From contig JANTQA010000047.1 of the NCBI GenBank assembly GCA_027625915.1, positions 4,712,001 to 4,776,000 of the forward strand: a stretch of 64,000 nt of DNA, in the 5' to 3' direction. A model generated the notes under the pieces. It searched no databases. It had not been told where the DNA came from and worked only from the letters and a program-made list of their open reading frames with translations. The position numbers were made by a program, and so were the translations under genes. This document shows, one piece after another, positions 13,701-24,476 of this stretch (position 1 is its first letter; the number at the start of each line of letters is the position of its first letter). The stretch is from Anaeramoeba flamelloides (taxonomy: Eukaryota > Metamonada > Anaeramoebidae).

Positions 13701-14463
13701 ATTATTTAGGCTTGTCAAAACCTCAAATAGACCAGCTTAAAGCGACAAGAATAAAGAAAAATTTATATTTTGATTTTTTTTTTTTTTTGTTTTAAGAGGT
13801 ATTGGTTATGATTGTGATGATGGAAAGAAACAAAATGTAACCAACCAGTAAAACTTGAAAAGGGTTGTAGTCAAAAAAATTCTTACAAAAACTTCTGTGT
13901 TGCCATTTCTGTTGAATTTTTTTTTTACAGCTGCTCAACAACTTTTCCAAGAGTGACAAAAAAATTGATGCTTCGATTGGCTTTGGAAGCTTTTTTTCTG
14001 ACAAAATTAAAGTTGAAATTTGGTTTTGAACAAGAAATAGAGTTGAATTTGTTAAGGGTTGTTTGGTATCCAGGTTTGTAAAAAGAAAAAAAATGTGTTT
14101 TAAGATGGAAAGAACAGAACGGAAAAGAAAAGAAAAGAAAAGAAAAAGATTAATTGGTGTGAAAAGAAAAACAGAACAATAATTGAGCATTTTTATTTTT
14201 CGATTTCTGAGGAGAAACATGGACGTTAATCACATACTTCCTTTTTTTTCAAGTGTTGATTCTGGGTAGCCAGAAAAAGCATCCAATATTAAGGAATAAA
14301 TAAGGCTGGAATTGTTTTGAAAAAATAGAGTTTCTTCTTCTTCTTGATTATCGATAATTTTGAGGATTTCTGTAAGTGTTTTTAATCTTCGTGATGTTTT
14401 TTTTTGGGTTAAAAAAAAGTTTATTTTTTTTTGGGTTTGTTTGTTGTCTGTTTTGTACATCAT
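1..14463 (-). CDS. RALGAPA: RalGAP alpha subunit-like protein, 9 exons, 3' end outside window
   Basis: Exons inferred by eye (minus): 14463-14238, 13997-13842, 13735-13529, 11037-10837, 10695-10478, 6523-6053, 5934-5665, 4499-4361, 2197-<1. All junctions are GT..AG and all phases agree, giving about 1,360 residues so far. The family is the catalytic alpha subunit of the Ral GTPase-activating complex, related to tuberin; its RapGAP domain is C-terminal and would lie left of the window. Similarity to animal RALGAPA, from memory, runs in order: exon 1 (RRLKTLTEILKIIDN), exon 2 (KKIQQKWQHRSF, matching the RIHQRWQFHSI stretch), exon 4 (KIEELNVREIAP), exon 5 (ILEIFRQSLLLQ, matching EIFRQAFLLP, then QFQEWF). 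The rest is predicted helical. Exon 9 is one open frame of about 730 codons with an Asp/Asn-rich acidic stretch (about 240-480). The start is a double ATG at 14463. The subunit identity is more certain than the exact splice sites. Confidence 0.75.
2198..4360 (-). other. RalGAP-like gene intron 8
   Basis: A 2.2-kb intron with donor GTATTT at 4360 and acceptor ATATAG at 2198. It contains the terminal-inverted-repeat element at 2891-3285. The remainder is A/T-rich sequence with no reading frame I would call coding. Confidence 0.6.
2891..3285. mobile_element. Foldback/MITE-like element, family B copy 1
   Basis: The two ends are long inverted repeats of roughly 80 bp. The left arm begins TTCAATACGTTTTTTTATTT and includes AATAGAACCTGAAAAC and AGTAAGATCAATCAATAAAA. 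The right arm (about 3200-3285) is its near-exact reverse complement. The centre has no coding capacity. A degraded relative is at about 32,545-32,880 and a central fragment at 12,990-13,110. It lies inside intron 8 of the RalGAP-like gene. Confidence 0.75.
4500..5664 (-). other. RalGAP-like gene intron 7
   Basis: A 1.2-kb intron from GTAAGA at 5664 to CACTCAG at 4500. It holds A/T-rich sequence and poly-A runs only; I see no gene or clear repeat in it. Confidence 0.6.
7470..9640 (-). mobile_element. Degraded non-LTR retrotransposon (LINE) with reverse-transcriptase and zinc-knuckle remnants
   Basis: On the minus strand, frames around 9,300-8,900 show LINE reverse-transcriptase features: DIAKCSNSINYKRI, then RRYPFSPILFALISHFLLL, then DHCQMFAYDF in place of the usual F/YADD box. 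Nearer the 3' end (about 7,790-7,680) is the C-terminal zinc-knuckle region, with CLKQEQEEIIENIDHFLWVC followed by PSYENNRLIFHNKL. The 3' end is a poly-A run (poly-T on plus, 7471-7488). The coding frames are interrupted several times, so this copy is dead. The copy at 21.9-23.0 kb aligns with it over its 3' part. A hairpin cluster (7914-8335) separates the reverse-transcriptase and knuckle parts. Confidence 0.8.
7914..8335. repeat. Hairpin-module cluster A1
   Basis: Starts with GTGTCGTCGAGTGCC and GTAGAGTGCCTAGC, followed by successive short inverted repeats. One has arms around AATAAACAGAAAATTT and its complement (about 8,040-8,085). Others begin GTTAGGTTTTTTTGAGTTTT and end AAAACTCAAAAAAACCTAAC (about 8,110-8,320). 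It sits inside the LINE remnant. Confidence 0.75.
9592..9960. repeat. Dispersed repeat shared with the 61-kb region
   Basis: Two blocks match the 61-kb region in the same order: AACTGAATTGACTGG with AAAATAAAAATCAAAAA (compare about 61,024), and GGTTTGTCAATGCGGGCTAA (compare GGTTTGGTAATGCAAGCCAA near 61,573). No protein is recognisable. Confidence 0.5.
10745..10781. repeat. (ATT)n microsatellite in RalGAP-like intron 4
   Basis: About twelve ATT units lie in the 141-bp intron between exons 4 and 5. Confidence 0.9.
11505..12052. repeat. Hairpin-module cluster A2
   Basis: A run of palindromic modules. Arms around TTTTCTGGTTTATT and AATAAACCAGAAAA are at about 11,519-11,570. A GTTAGGTTTTCTTGAGTTTT to AAAACCTCAAAAAAACCTAG module spans about 11,814-11,912. 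A TTTCCAGAATTTAAACGAAT to ATTCTTTTGAATTCTGAAAA module spans about 11,942-12,007. It ends CACTTCACGGCACTCTACG, the inverted form of the spacer seen in cluster A1. Confidence 0.75.
12990..13110. repeat. Family B element fragment, copy 3
   Basis: Contains TATAATATTATCTTTT followed by CTTTGATTGATCAATTATT, matching the centre of the family B element (reverse complement of about 3,090-3,170) and about 32,650-32,700. No arms remain. Confidence 0.45.
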
Positions 14464-15829
14464 GGATTTTTTTAAACCAAAAAAAAAAAAGTATCCAAAT
14501 TTTTTAAAAGAAAAAATGATAAATGTGAGAGATCAATTCTTTAAATGAAACAAGAAAGTTTTATTTTTATTTGAATACTTTCTTCTATTTGGAAATTTGT
14601 TGAACTGGTAAAGAAGTCAAAAAGAAGCTTTTCAATTTTCGAATAAAGAATTCGAATAATAAATAATTTTTCTCGAAATTTAACCCACAAAAGTGAAAAT
14701 TTTACTTCTTTTGGTTTTGTAAGGTTTTAAATATAACAATAGAATGGTCAAAAATTCAATTTATTGATAAAGTAGAGAAAACATAAAAAAGGATCAACAA
14801 CAGAAAAAAGAATCTGTGTTCATAATAAAAAAAATTCAAATTTTATAATTGTACTTATGCTTTTTTTTTATTATTATTCCAATATAACATCCTATTTTAG
14901 TACCTGATAGTATACTTAAAGTCTCATGAATTTTGGAGGTAAATTCATTGATATTTTGTAAAAATTTTAAAATTAGAAATAAAATTTACTTTACAGATTT
15001 TGAATTAATCCAATTTTTTTTGTTTTTAGTTCAATTTTTTCTTTTTAGTGTTTATTACAAAAGAAAAAGAGCAAAATTTTCGTTCAGCTTTCCAAAAAAA
15101 AACACACTTCCTCAAAAGAATAGTATATAAAGTATCAAAGTTCCCAATTCTAAAAACGCCAATTAATAATTTAAGCTGATTTATGAAAATAAAAATTGGA
15201 AAGTAACATGGTTATTGAAAAATCTCAATTTTTGGAAATCTGAATAAAAATTTTGTTCAATTTGTTTTGCATCAAAAAGTACTATCAAATTTAAATTATT
15301 GAAAAATTTAACGGATTAGTAACTTTAATATCCCTGAATTAAAAAACTTGTAACTGTAATTTATTTTTTTTTCAAAAAGGTAATAGAGAACTTATTTACA
15401 AAAGGATATGATTAAACTTGATAAACCTCATTTATCAAAGATAGAGAAATGGGTTACTATTTTCAAAACAGTTCATTCTTAACCAATTAGTTTTAGTATA
15501 AAAGATCTTGATTATTTTTGGTTTGAATTTTTCGGATCTAAAATCCAAAAAGAAAAATTTTTAAAAACCTTTTAATTTTTAGGAAATCATATTTTAGTTA
15601 ATTTCTGATCGGTTTTTATTGAAAAAATAAACTTGATGTTTAATCTTATTTTAAAAATACAAAAAAAAATAAAACTAAATATCGAATCGTTGAAGATCAG
15701 AAAAAAATTATCTTTTAATAAATTTCTAATACTTATCCACATTTCTTGAATGAAATTGTTATTATTTTTTTTTTATTTGTAAGGGAGGAAATTAATTTGC
15801 TCTTTTGTGTGTGATATTTCCAAGATTTA
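14464..15829. other. Intergenic, no gene seen
   Basis: Upstream of the RalGAP-like start codon. A/T-rich with short frames only; no motif or repeat arm recognised. Confidence 0.6.
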
Positions 15830-16008
15830 AAAGAAAAGAGTAAAATTTTTGATTTTTCTCTATACTTTTGAATTCTGGAAAAGTGTTGTTTTTTTTTTTT
15901 TAATATCAGAAATTGAAAGAAAATTTAAAATTTTTCTTTTTATTTCTCAAATTAAAAAAACAACTTAGTAACACCAATGTACTCTACAACACTCTACAAC
16001 ACCATAGA
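15830..16008. repeat. Hairpin-module cluster A3
   Basis: Contains a TACTTTTGAATTCTGGAAAA arm and an AAGAAAATTTAAAATTTTTC palindrome, and ends ACTCTACAACACTCTACAAC, the inverted spacer. It abuts the 3' end of the LINE remnant beginning at 16,019. Confidence 0.65.
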
Positions 16009-16018
16009 TATTCCTAAT

Positions 16019-18700
16019 TTCTAAATTTTTATTAATGAAATTTCCATTAAGAATAATAATTTTCTTTCTCATTAATCAATGACAATATAAATCATGAGTA
16101 TTTATTAAGAATAATACCAAAGATATTATAAATCAGTTGTAGATCATTTTTGTAATTTGTATTAATTCTATAATCCAAAAAATTCTGATTTTTCTTTAAT
16201 TGGATAGGTTAGTCCCAAAGAAAATATTCGATATCTTCAATCTATTTTTAGATTATTATTTTTTTAATAAATTGCAAAATTTTATTTTTATTTAGTTCTC
16301 ATCTTAAACATCAGGATATCTATTTAGATATTTGGTGAAATTTATTAATTTTATGATGTAAAAAGAACCTTTCAATTTTAACAATTTTTTTTTCTTTAGT
16401 TTTTTTTTAAATTTAAAAAAATTAATAAAATTCAAAGATTTTCTTTCAATATCTGTTATCAAAAAAAATTGTCTTTAGCTTTTCCAGAACTTGTAATAAT
16501 AATGTAAAATCTTTGAAGTTACTTTATTCTTTTGAATTCAAGAAAACCTAGGCACCCCACTGCACTCATACGGTACTTAAAGACACAACTGTTTATTTAT
16601 ATTGTTATTATACCAAATAATTTTTAAAAATTCCTAACCTTTCCACCGAGTACTATTTATTATTAAGTTTTCTCTAAATTGATTAAGATTTGTATTTTGT
16701 AATTTTAAATTTTCTACATTCCAATTTATAGTTTCCTTGTTCTTTTTTTGAAAACTTTTAATTTTTTTTCAGAGATAAATTTTATAAGACAAGAATTTCT
16801 AATTTCTTTTTGAGTTTATATATTCTTTTAGAAATTGAAATTCTAACTTTGCCAATTTTTGTTTGCGTTTTTATAAATTATTCTAGGAGAATGTGGATTG
16901 ATTGTAAAAAAATCCCATGTACTTATTTTTTTATCCAAACTTCAATTTAACTAAAATATATTTCCATTTGATTTAAATTAACTATCGTCCATATAATAAT
17001 TATCTAATGCTTATTTCTTTAAAATTTTGTAGTTAGACTCCATTTTCTAATTTTATTTGTTAAAAATAATTTTTATTTTTTTAAAACTGACTTGGACTTT
17101 CTTAAGTAATTTTTTTTTCTTTTTAAAGCCAAATTCCTTTACAATTAATTTAAAATTAGTTTGGTTTTAAAGTTTTACAAATTTTTGGTTTTATTCCAAA
17201 TTCTTAAATAATTTTATAAAGATTATATATTTATTGCCAATTTCTGACATTGGACCACCCTTACCAAAATAAAATCATCTCCAAACATTAGAACATGTTT
17301 TATCTAGTGTTCATTTTTTCCCCTATTTAAAATTACCTGTAAATCCCCATACTAAAGGTGATAACGATCTCCCGGATAAACCCCTAATCTAACTTTTTTC
17401 GAATATTTTTAACTAATATTTTATTTTTTTCATTTTTAATATATCTATCAATTGCATAATGAAATAAAAGGTGACCAATAAACTATTTTACAATCAAAGG
17501 AGCCAAGTTTTAATCGGTGAATTACATGTCTTTAAAGGGTTTACAATGATATTAGAAACAAAATATATATAATTTGGAAAATTCCAAAATTGAAATCATT
17601 TTTTCACTTTTTCTTCTTCTTCTTTTATTTTTTCGCCTAGTTCAAGTTGTCAAAAAATTTTGAATTGCAAGATCGTTAGTTTTTACATAAAAGTATATTA
17701 TTCTAATATTGTTGGAACCGTAAAAATGATTGTAGAGAAATCATTTTAATTTCTATTGAAATTTTATTTGATCTTCTATAGTAAGATCAAAATGAACATT
17801 GTTGTTTTTCTCAATAATACCTAAGGATTTGAGTTTTATAATTTTTAAGAAAATACATTGATTAATTAATTTACTTCATACACAATATCAACTATTCTTC
17901 CGATGTGTATTATTCTACTTATTTCTTCTTTGTTCTTCAAAGGTCAATTATAAAAAATAATTGATATTTTTAATTAAATATTATTCCCCTTTGAAGGGAT
18001 TAAATTTTAGTATCAACCATTTTTTAATATTAAAGATAACAATAAAAATTCTTTATTTTTATACCTTTGATAATTTGTTCTAATTCGATAATAAAACTAA
18101 AATATTAACTCGATTATCCATTTTTTCAAAAAAAAAAATAACAAATTGATAATCTAATACTAAATTCCAAGAGTCATCAATTCCTTTCTAAATTTGTTTT
18201 TGAAAAATTATTGATAATATGTTATTAAAAATTATTAATAAGTAATTATTGAAATGCATTCATCTTGTAAATATTAATAAATAAAATATCACTTTCTAGA
18301 ATATTTTTAATGATTTCCAGAATGGAATTATTTACCCCATAAAAAAAATCAGTTGTATTGTTACTAAACAATTAAAATGTTCTTCTTCATTTTTCAATTT
18401 TTTTTTTTTGGCAAACTTTCTTGGAATTTAAATACGTGTGTATTTTATTTTTCAAAATATTACAAGTATAAACAATACACCCTTTTATTTCAATGAGTTA
18501 TTCTTTCATATTTATTTATTCTTCTTATATATTTTGTATTAGTTTTATTGATTTGAAAATAATTAAAAAATGAAGTTATAATAGTAAAACCTATTGACTT
18601 TGTTAATCTATGTATTATTACTTACCAAAATCGATGAAATAATTCAGATTGTGTTATTACTTATTATTGATGAAATTATTCAACATAAAAAGTCTTTCTT
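16019..18700 (-). mobile_element. Degraded LINE remnant with FGDD reverse-transcriptase box
   Basis: Minus-strand frames around 17,400-17,000 read GVYPGDRYHL, then HVLMFGDDFILV (the catalytic F/YxDD box), then a basic tail including NKTKNLXNFKTK; such an order is typical of LINE reverse transcriptase. Nearer the 3' end (about 16,260-16,230) is IEDIEYFLWD, a knuckle-like relic. The 3' portion (16,019-16,280) matches 38,060-38,395 in inverted orientation. The frames have many stops. The 5' limit at about 18,700 is a guess. Confidence 0.65.
16480..16585. repeat. Hairpin-module cluster A4
   Basis: Carries AGCTTTTCCAGAACTTG and its partner TTCTTTTGAATTCAAGAAAA, then CCTAGGCACCCCACTGCACT. It lies between the reverse-transcriptase and knuckle parts of the LINE remnant, as cluster A1 does in the 7-9 kb copy. 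Confidence 0.55.
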
Positions 18701-19734
18701 TATATTGTAAGTTAAAATTTTCCATTTTGTTTAAAAAAATTTTGGGAAGAATTTTTCGTTTAATAGTTTGTATGTTTTTACCCCTTATTTTTTCATCTTC
18801 AAAAAGAAAAAATTGATTTTAAATATTCTTTGGATCAAAAAATGATATTTTTTTAAGTTTAAAATTATTTTTGTTAATTAAAAACAGGTACATTTTTTTA
18901 TACTTTGTTATTCCAAAACTTAGTGTTTTTATTTTTAAAGTATATTTTTGTTCACTTTCTTCACAAAAATAAGATTTCTTTCTTATTTATAATTAAAATA
19001 TTTTATATTTTTTTCAAATAATTAAAAATATGGTTGAATTTTGAACTTTTCAAAAATGTGAAAAAAGGATTAAATTTTCAAAACATAATCATTTCTTTTG
19101 GAAAATAGAATTTAAACAACCTCAGTTATTTTTATAATCAAGTTTTTCCTGTTTTTTTTTTCAATTTCAAGATTTGGTAAATTTCTTTTTTGATTTTGCT
19201 ATTAACTTTGCTTTAAGAATATTTTTAAGTTTACTAGTCCGTTAACAAGCATATATTATTATTGTTTTAATCATTAATTTTATTTATGAAAGTTATAATA
19301 TGAAATTATGTTACAAATAAAGGTCTATCCTTTTACGAACCAAAAATAAAAATTCTTCAAACAATTATTTTTAATTTTATTGTTTAGTAATCCAGTAAAT
19401 TACAAATGATTACAATTAAAATGTTCTCAAATATTATGATAGAAACCAACAGATATTAATTTTTAATATTAATAAAAAAGCGACATTTAGAGATTTTGAA
19501 AAAGAACTAGTGGTTGGAATCTTCTTTATTTGAAGATTTAATAAATATTAATTTTGTTTTTATTAAATAATTTTCACTTTTTTAAAATGTAAAAAGAATG
19601 CCAAACAACTTAGAATTTAAAAACATTTGTGATCTCTCTTAAAATATAAGTAATTCCCATAATTTTTTTTTAAAAAAAATACAAAACAATTCTCTATTTT
19701 TGGAAAATAATAAAATTTCAGTGATGTTATTGAT
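18700..19734. other. Intergenic, no gene seen
   Basis: A/T-rich DNA between a LINE remnant and the glycosyltransferase-like gene; no coding frame or inverted repeat recognised. Confidence 0.5.
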
Positions 19735-20682
19735 TTATTCTTTTTTATTCCATGTTTTTTTTTCTGAAATGATATTATTAATATTAATATTACCATCATC
19801 AACACCGGTATTGTGATTATCAATTAGTGCGTCTCTATATAGGCACAACAAAAAAATCTGAAAAGAAATAATCATTACCCCAAGGCCAAAAATAATTAAA
19901 AAAAGGCCTTTTAAAGTAACTTCATAGATTAAGTTTTTGAAAAGTAATAAGAAAAAGGAGGTTCGAAATCGTCTCCTAAATTTAAAACCATTTTGCCCGT
20001 CTTTGTAACTTTCGAATTGGGCCTGTGTAGTGCTACCTAAATATAGTTCACCGGCATTCATTTCATTTCTTTGGCATTCAATTTGATATAAAAAATCGTC
20101 TTCTTTCTTCTCGTTATCGCTATTGGGAAATACAAAAACTCTATTGGTTTCTGAAAGATCGATTACAAATTCAGATCTCAAAATTGCTGTTTGAAATAGC
20201 CAATCTTCCCAATATTTTCTTCCAAATGCAAAACCGGGTATCTCAGAAAATAAAGATTTGCTAAAAATAAAATATTCTTTAGTAGTTGGGCTTTGGAGGG
20301 TGACACCGCTTTGGTCTAATTTATCTAGAAGTGAAACTTGCCAATAGTCGTTCCCAATTTTATTTTGGTTGTATTTAAATTTTTTAGGTATTAAATGTGA
20401 ATTACCCACAGCCAAAAATTTCCCAAAATGATCATAGCTTGATTTGATTGTTTTTGGAAAACTACTTGTAAAAACAAGTTTTGGATTTAGCATACAGAAA
20501 ACCTTATATTTTGTTAAAGATTCAAGATCCCTAAAGATTTCTCTAAGCAGCGGAGTTCCAAATTCATTCGTTTGGAATGGTAAATATGATATCTCCATTT
20601 TGTTTACAAAGTCAAGTGATTTTTGATCTTCCAAATTAATAAAGAGATATATTTGTTCAGATGAAAAAAACTCCAACCAAAT
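19735..20682 (-). CDS. Glycosyltransferase-like single-pass membrane protein, 5' exon(s) not found
   Basis: An exon starts at 20682 just after acceptor TTTAATATAG, phase 0, and runs to a stop at 19735 (315 residues). The pattern resembles nucleotide-sugar transferase (GT-A-like) proteins: EIFRDLESLTKYKVFCMLNP (about 47-66) in the place where such proteins have a Tyr-x-Asn-x-Asp-type segment, then FGKFLAVGNSHLIP, then an acidic-aromatic motif RKYWEDWLFQTAI (about 155). The usual Asp-x-Asp metal site is not evident, as NPKL stands where N-x-D would be expected. A hydrophobic segment near residues 262-285 (GLFLIIFGLGVMIISFQIFL) is a likely membrane anchor, followed by a polar tail. The N-terminal part of the fold must be in an upstream exon that I could not identify. 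The family call is from general resemblance only. Confidence 0.5.
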   Translation of the reverse strand: MWLEFFSSEQIYLFINLEDQKSLDFVNKMEISYLPFQTNEFGTPLLREIFRDLESLTKYKVFCMLNPKLVFTSSFPKTIKSSYDHFGKFLAVGNSHLIPKKFKYNQNKIGNDYWQVSLLDKLDQSGVTLQSPTTKEYFIFSKSLFSEIPGFAFGRKYWEDWLFQTAILRSEFVIDLSETNRVFVFPNSDNEKKEDDFLYQIECQRNEMNAGELYLGSTTQAQFESYKDGQNGFKFRRRFRTSFFLLLFKNLIYEVTLKGLFLIIFGLGVMIISFQIFLLCLYRDALIDNHNTGVDDGNININNIISEKKTWNKKE

Positions 20683-21789
20683 CTATATTAAAGGAAGATA
20701 AATATGATAATAATAAAAATAGTTTACCAAAGAATTTCAAATAAAAATAAATAAATAAATAAAAAATGGAAGGAGAAAAATTAAAAATATTTTAAGATTA
20801 GAAATGTGATTTTTAGATGAAAGAAAATTAAATGAAAAATGTTATTTGAAAAAATATCGAGTTGTTTTTAATTTTGTGAAACGGAATTACATTTAAAGTC
20901 TGAGAATAGATTATTATTATTATTATTATTATTTCTTTGTTGTAATACAAATATGGAAGAATAGTTATCTTAATTTTTAAAGTTTTTTTTACAAAAATTG
21001 TAATGTTGTAAATAAACTTGTATACAAATAAGACATCGATTTTGCACACGTAAGGTATTTCCCAAAAATTGTTGCATTTTTTTTTTTACATTTTATAAAA
21101 AATAATCTTTGTTAGTGGGGGTATTCGTTAATTGACAATACCAAATTAAGTTTAATATTAATACAAATTGGATCAATGACTCAAGTATTTATTTCAAAAT
21201 ATGTTTGATGTAAAAATATTCCCAAAAAATAAAAAAAAAATATGGACTTTTTTTGGTAAAAACAATGTATGACTAATTTCAATAAAAAAAACCTGGAAAT
21301 ATGGAAAAGGTACAAATGATTTTTTAAACAATCAAATACAGTTATATTTTTTCAATTCTATTTGAAATTTTGTTGAGATTATACAAGTTATGAAAACGAT
21401 TTTTTCGATCAAAAAGAAAATTATAAACAGTAATTTTCAGCCCTAAAAAATATCAGATAAAATCGAGATCAGAAAATTTAATATCTTTTATTTATGTAAT
21501 ACAATAATAAGAAACAAATTGAATTATTATCAAGAATCCAATAAATGGTAGTTAATGATTGTGGATATTTAAATACTTTTTTGAAAATTGGGTTTAATAA
21601 ATATATTTTAAAATAAATTTGCCACTCTTTTTTGGAAATAGCTTATAGGTGCTAAGGTAAAATGAAAAACAACCCAAAATTTTACAAATTAAAAATTATC
21701 AAAAGCTGATAATTATCAAAAGATCATTTAAAAATGGTTTGTATATAATTGGTTATAAAATTTAATCATTGTTTTATGAACAAAAATCA
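20683..21789. other. Probable intron/upstream DNA, no exon identified
   Basis: Begins as an intron of the glycosyltransferase-like gene (acceptor at 20683). Includes a TTA-repeat microsatellite at about 20,910-20,932. I saw no convincing upstream exon. Confidence 0.45.
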
Positions 21790-21794
21790 TTTTT

Positions 21795-21885
21795 ATTATT
21801 ATTATAATTATTACGTTATTATTATTATTAGTGGTAGTAGCAGTAGTAGCAGTAGTAATGGTAGTAGTAGTAGTAATAATATTGT
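21795..21885. repeat. Trinucleotide microsatellite (TTA/TAG) at LINE 3' end
   Basis: Runs of ATT/TTA change into GTAGTAGCAGTAGTAGCAG and then TAGTAGTAATAAT, directly adjoining the 3' end of the LINE remnant, so it may be the retrotransposon tail expanded into a microsatellite. Confidence 0.75.
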
Positions 21886-23010
21886 GTAAGAAGTGTAAAT
21901 TAAACTCTAGATGCCTTTAGACTTGGTCTCCTTTTCAGTAATTTAAGCAAAAATCATAGTTTTTTTGATTATTCAATCAATGAAAAGAATTTTAAACTGT
22001 CTTGACTTAAGATTAAATCATTAAGATTTAATTTTATTTTTTATTTATTTTGAAAAATTAACCTATCATTCTCATAGAAAGGACATACCCATAAAAAGTT
22101 ATCAATTTTTTCTATTATTTCTTTCCGTTCAGATTTTAAACATAGAGTACAAAATTTATTTGAATTTTTTATTAGTTACATAATAATATCTATTTTAGCA
22201 ATTTATAAATATCATGTATTTTAAAATTGTTGAAATTGATGGATAAATTAAATATCTTTTATTATAAATAAATAATTTTTGGTTTTTTATTATTGTGAAA
22301 TATTTTTGAGTCTTACATAGAGTGCTGTAAAGTAACGTAGAGTGCCTAGGTTTTTTTTTTTAATTTCAAATATTAAAAGAAAATTTCAAAAATTTTCTTT
22401 TTATTTCTGGAATTAAAAAAAACCTAACGATGTTTTTCCAGTATTCAAAAGAATAGAATAAAATCAAGATTTTACTTGTTTATTTCAAATCCTAGAAAAG
22501 CTAAAGGGAATTTTCTTGATGTTTTTAATTCTTTTTTTTCGAAAATTAATTAATTTTCTAATCAAAATAGAAAACTCGAGAAAAGATAACGGTACTTTTT
22601 TTTAATTCTATTTTTTGTTTATAGTCTATTCTTTTTTCGAATAAAAATCAAACCCGGGTAAAGTTACCAGTGGTTTTTGAGAATTCAAAAGGATTTAGAA
22701 TAATCAATAATTTCCTCAATCAATAATAATAATCCAACAAAAGTGTCTATGTTTTCCAGAATTTGATATCAATAACTCATTATAATTACAATTATAAATT
22801 TTGTTTTGAGGAATCTTTATTATTTTTAAATTTCGTATTACTTTTATTAATTTTCATTTGATTAATTTTTTTTTAATTTTTCCAAATATGTTAGAGTTTA
22901 ATTTTTTAATTTTTTTTGAGTTTAATTTTTTTTTTATTTACTTGAAATAGTCAAATTTTCGAATTTTAAATTCTGTTTTGTAAATAAGAATTGGTGTTAT
23001 ATAAGTTTTT
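21886..23010 (-). mobile_element. 5'-truncated LINE remnant
   Basis: The minus strand at about 22,170-22,065 reads NKFCTLCLKSERKEIIEKID then NFLWVCPFYENDRLIFQNK: a C-x2-C...C knuckle typical of the LINE C-terminus. It aligns with the copy at 7,490-8,580 along its length, including a hairpin cluster at the same place, and loses similarity near 23,010, before any reverse-transcriptase motif. Confidence 0.75.
22310..22700. repeat. Hairpin-module cluster A5
   Basis: Begins AGAGTGCTGTAAAGTAACG and TAGAGTGCCTAGG. A module with CCTAGGTTTTTTTTTTTAAT and ATTAAAAAAAACCTAACG arms spans 22,345-22,428. A second module starts TTTTTCCAGTATTCAAAAG, and a third lies around 22,510-22,590. Confidence 0.75.
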
Positions 23011-24476
23011 GCTTTAATTATAGTTATCTAAAAAATGTAAGTTATTTCAAAAAAGAGGTGGCACTTTATTTTAAAATATCTTTATTAAACTCAATCTTCA
23101 AAAAACTATTTAAATATACAAAATTATTAAAAACTATTAGTTGATTCTTAATAATAATTCAATTTATTTGTTAGTATTGCAAGCATAAATAAAAGATATC
23201 AAAATTTTTGATCTCGATTTTAATATGATATTTTTTATGAGGTGAAAATTGGCGTTTATTTTTTTTTCTTTTTATCAAAAAAAAAGTCTTTCCCAAAGAT
23301 ATTTAATCTTGATAAATTTTCCAATAGAAGGAAAACTTATAAAATGTATTTTATTTTTTAAAAAATCGTTGAATCTTTCCATATTTCCAGTTTTTTTATT
23401 GAAATTGTATGTGATTGTTTTCTCTCCAAAAAATTGTTATTTTTTTTTTTCATTTTTTGGAAATATTTCAATGAACATATTTTGAAATAAATAATAGGTG
23501 TTGATTTAATCAGTATTGATATTTCACTACATTTGATATTTCCAATTGGCGAATAGATTCACTAACAGAATTTTTTTTTATGAAATATTAAAAAAAAAAA
23601 TGCCACAATTTTTTGGAAATATCTTATTTCTATTTATTTGAAATATTTATAAATACATGAATCAATCAAATAATTTCAATGGTTTAAGGAAGTGCGTTCG
23701 AAATGAATTCTTTGGATTTATTACAAATGTAATTCTTTTATTTTGGTGAAAGATTTTACTATGATGATTTCTCCACAGATGAAAATAATTTTTTTTTGGT
23801 TTTTATTTTTCATTTCTATTGTAAATACCAGTAACCACAAAACAGCGATGAAGAGTAGTATTGATTAATGGTCAAATGATTTAATTTTGCATTTTTTATT
23901 AGTATAAAAGTATGAATATCATAACTGACTTAAATGAAAAAAATAATTGAATAAATATCTTCTTAGGTGTATTTCAAACGCATTGGTAAATGAGGTTTTA
24001 GCGGAGTAGGTATATTTTCCCAATTTTGAGTGTCACATTTTATTCAAAAATATATTCTTCAAATCACTTATTTAGTCAAATACATTAACATTTTAATAAA
24101 TATGAGTGTGATATATAGTCATATAATATATTTATATACCAATTAAAAAATGGAAATCAAAATGATTAAAAAAAAATAAAAAAAAATCAAATATTTATTT
24201 CTTGATCTTATCTGTAACATTTGAAACAATTACTTTTTCTTAATTTGGTTTTATTTTTAATTCTGAATTAAAAAACTTTTTGCTTGAAAAATTTTTGAGA
24301 AAGAAATTTCTTATTATTTCTGAAGAATTTTCCAAAATGAATTTTAATATCCAATTTTGATTTAATTCAACTAATTCTAGATTGGGTTAAGAAAATATGG
24401 ATATTTTTTGAATTACGTCTTCAGAAATATAGATTTAGTGTCTCTGTTTATTTGGTTTTAAAATTATTTATTTTTG
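23011..24476. other. Intergenic, weak inverted repeat only
   Basis: A short imperfect inverted pair (GTGCGTTCGAAATGAATTC near 23,692 and, in reverse complement, ATGCGTTTGAAATACACCT near 23,980) could bound a 290-bp element but is too short to be sure. No gene recognised. Confidence 0.35.

Noticed and set aside
23692-23982. Possible 290-bp terminal-inverted-repeat element
   Set aside because: The arms are only about 16-19 bp with mismatches, and no second copy was seen; kept only as a weak note in the intergenic entry.
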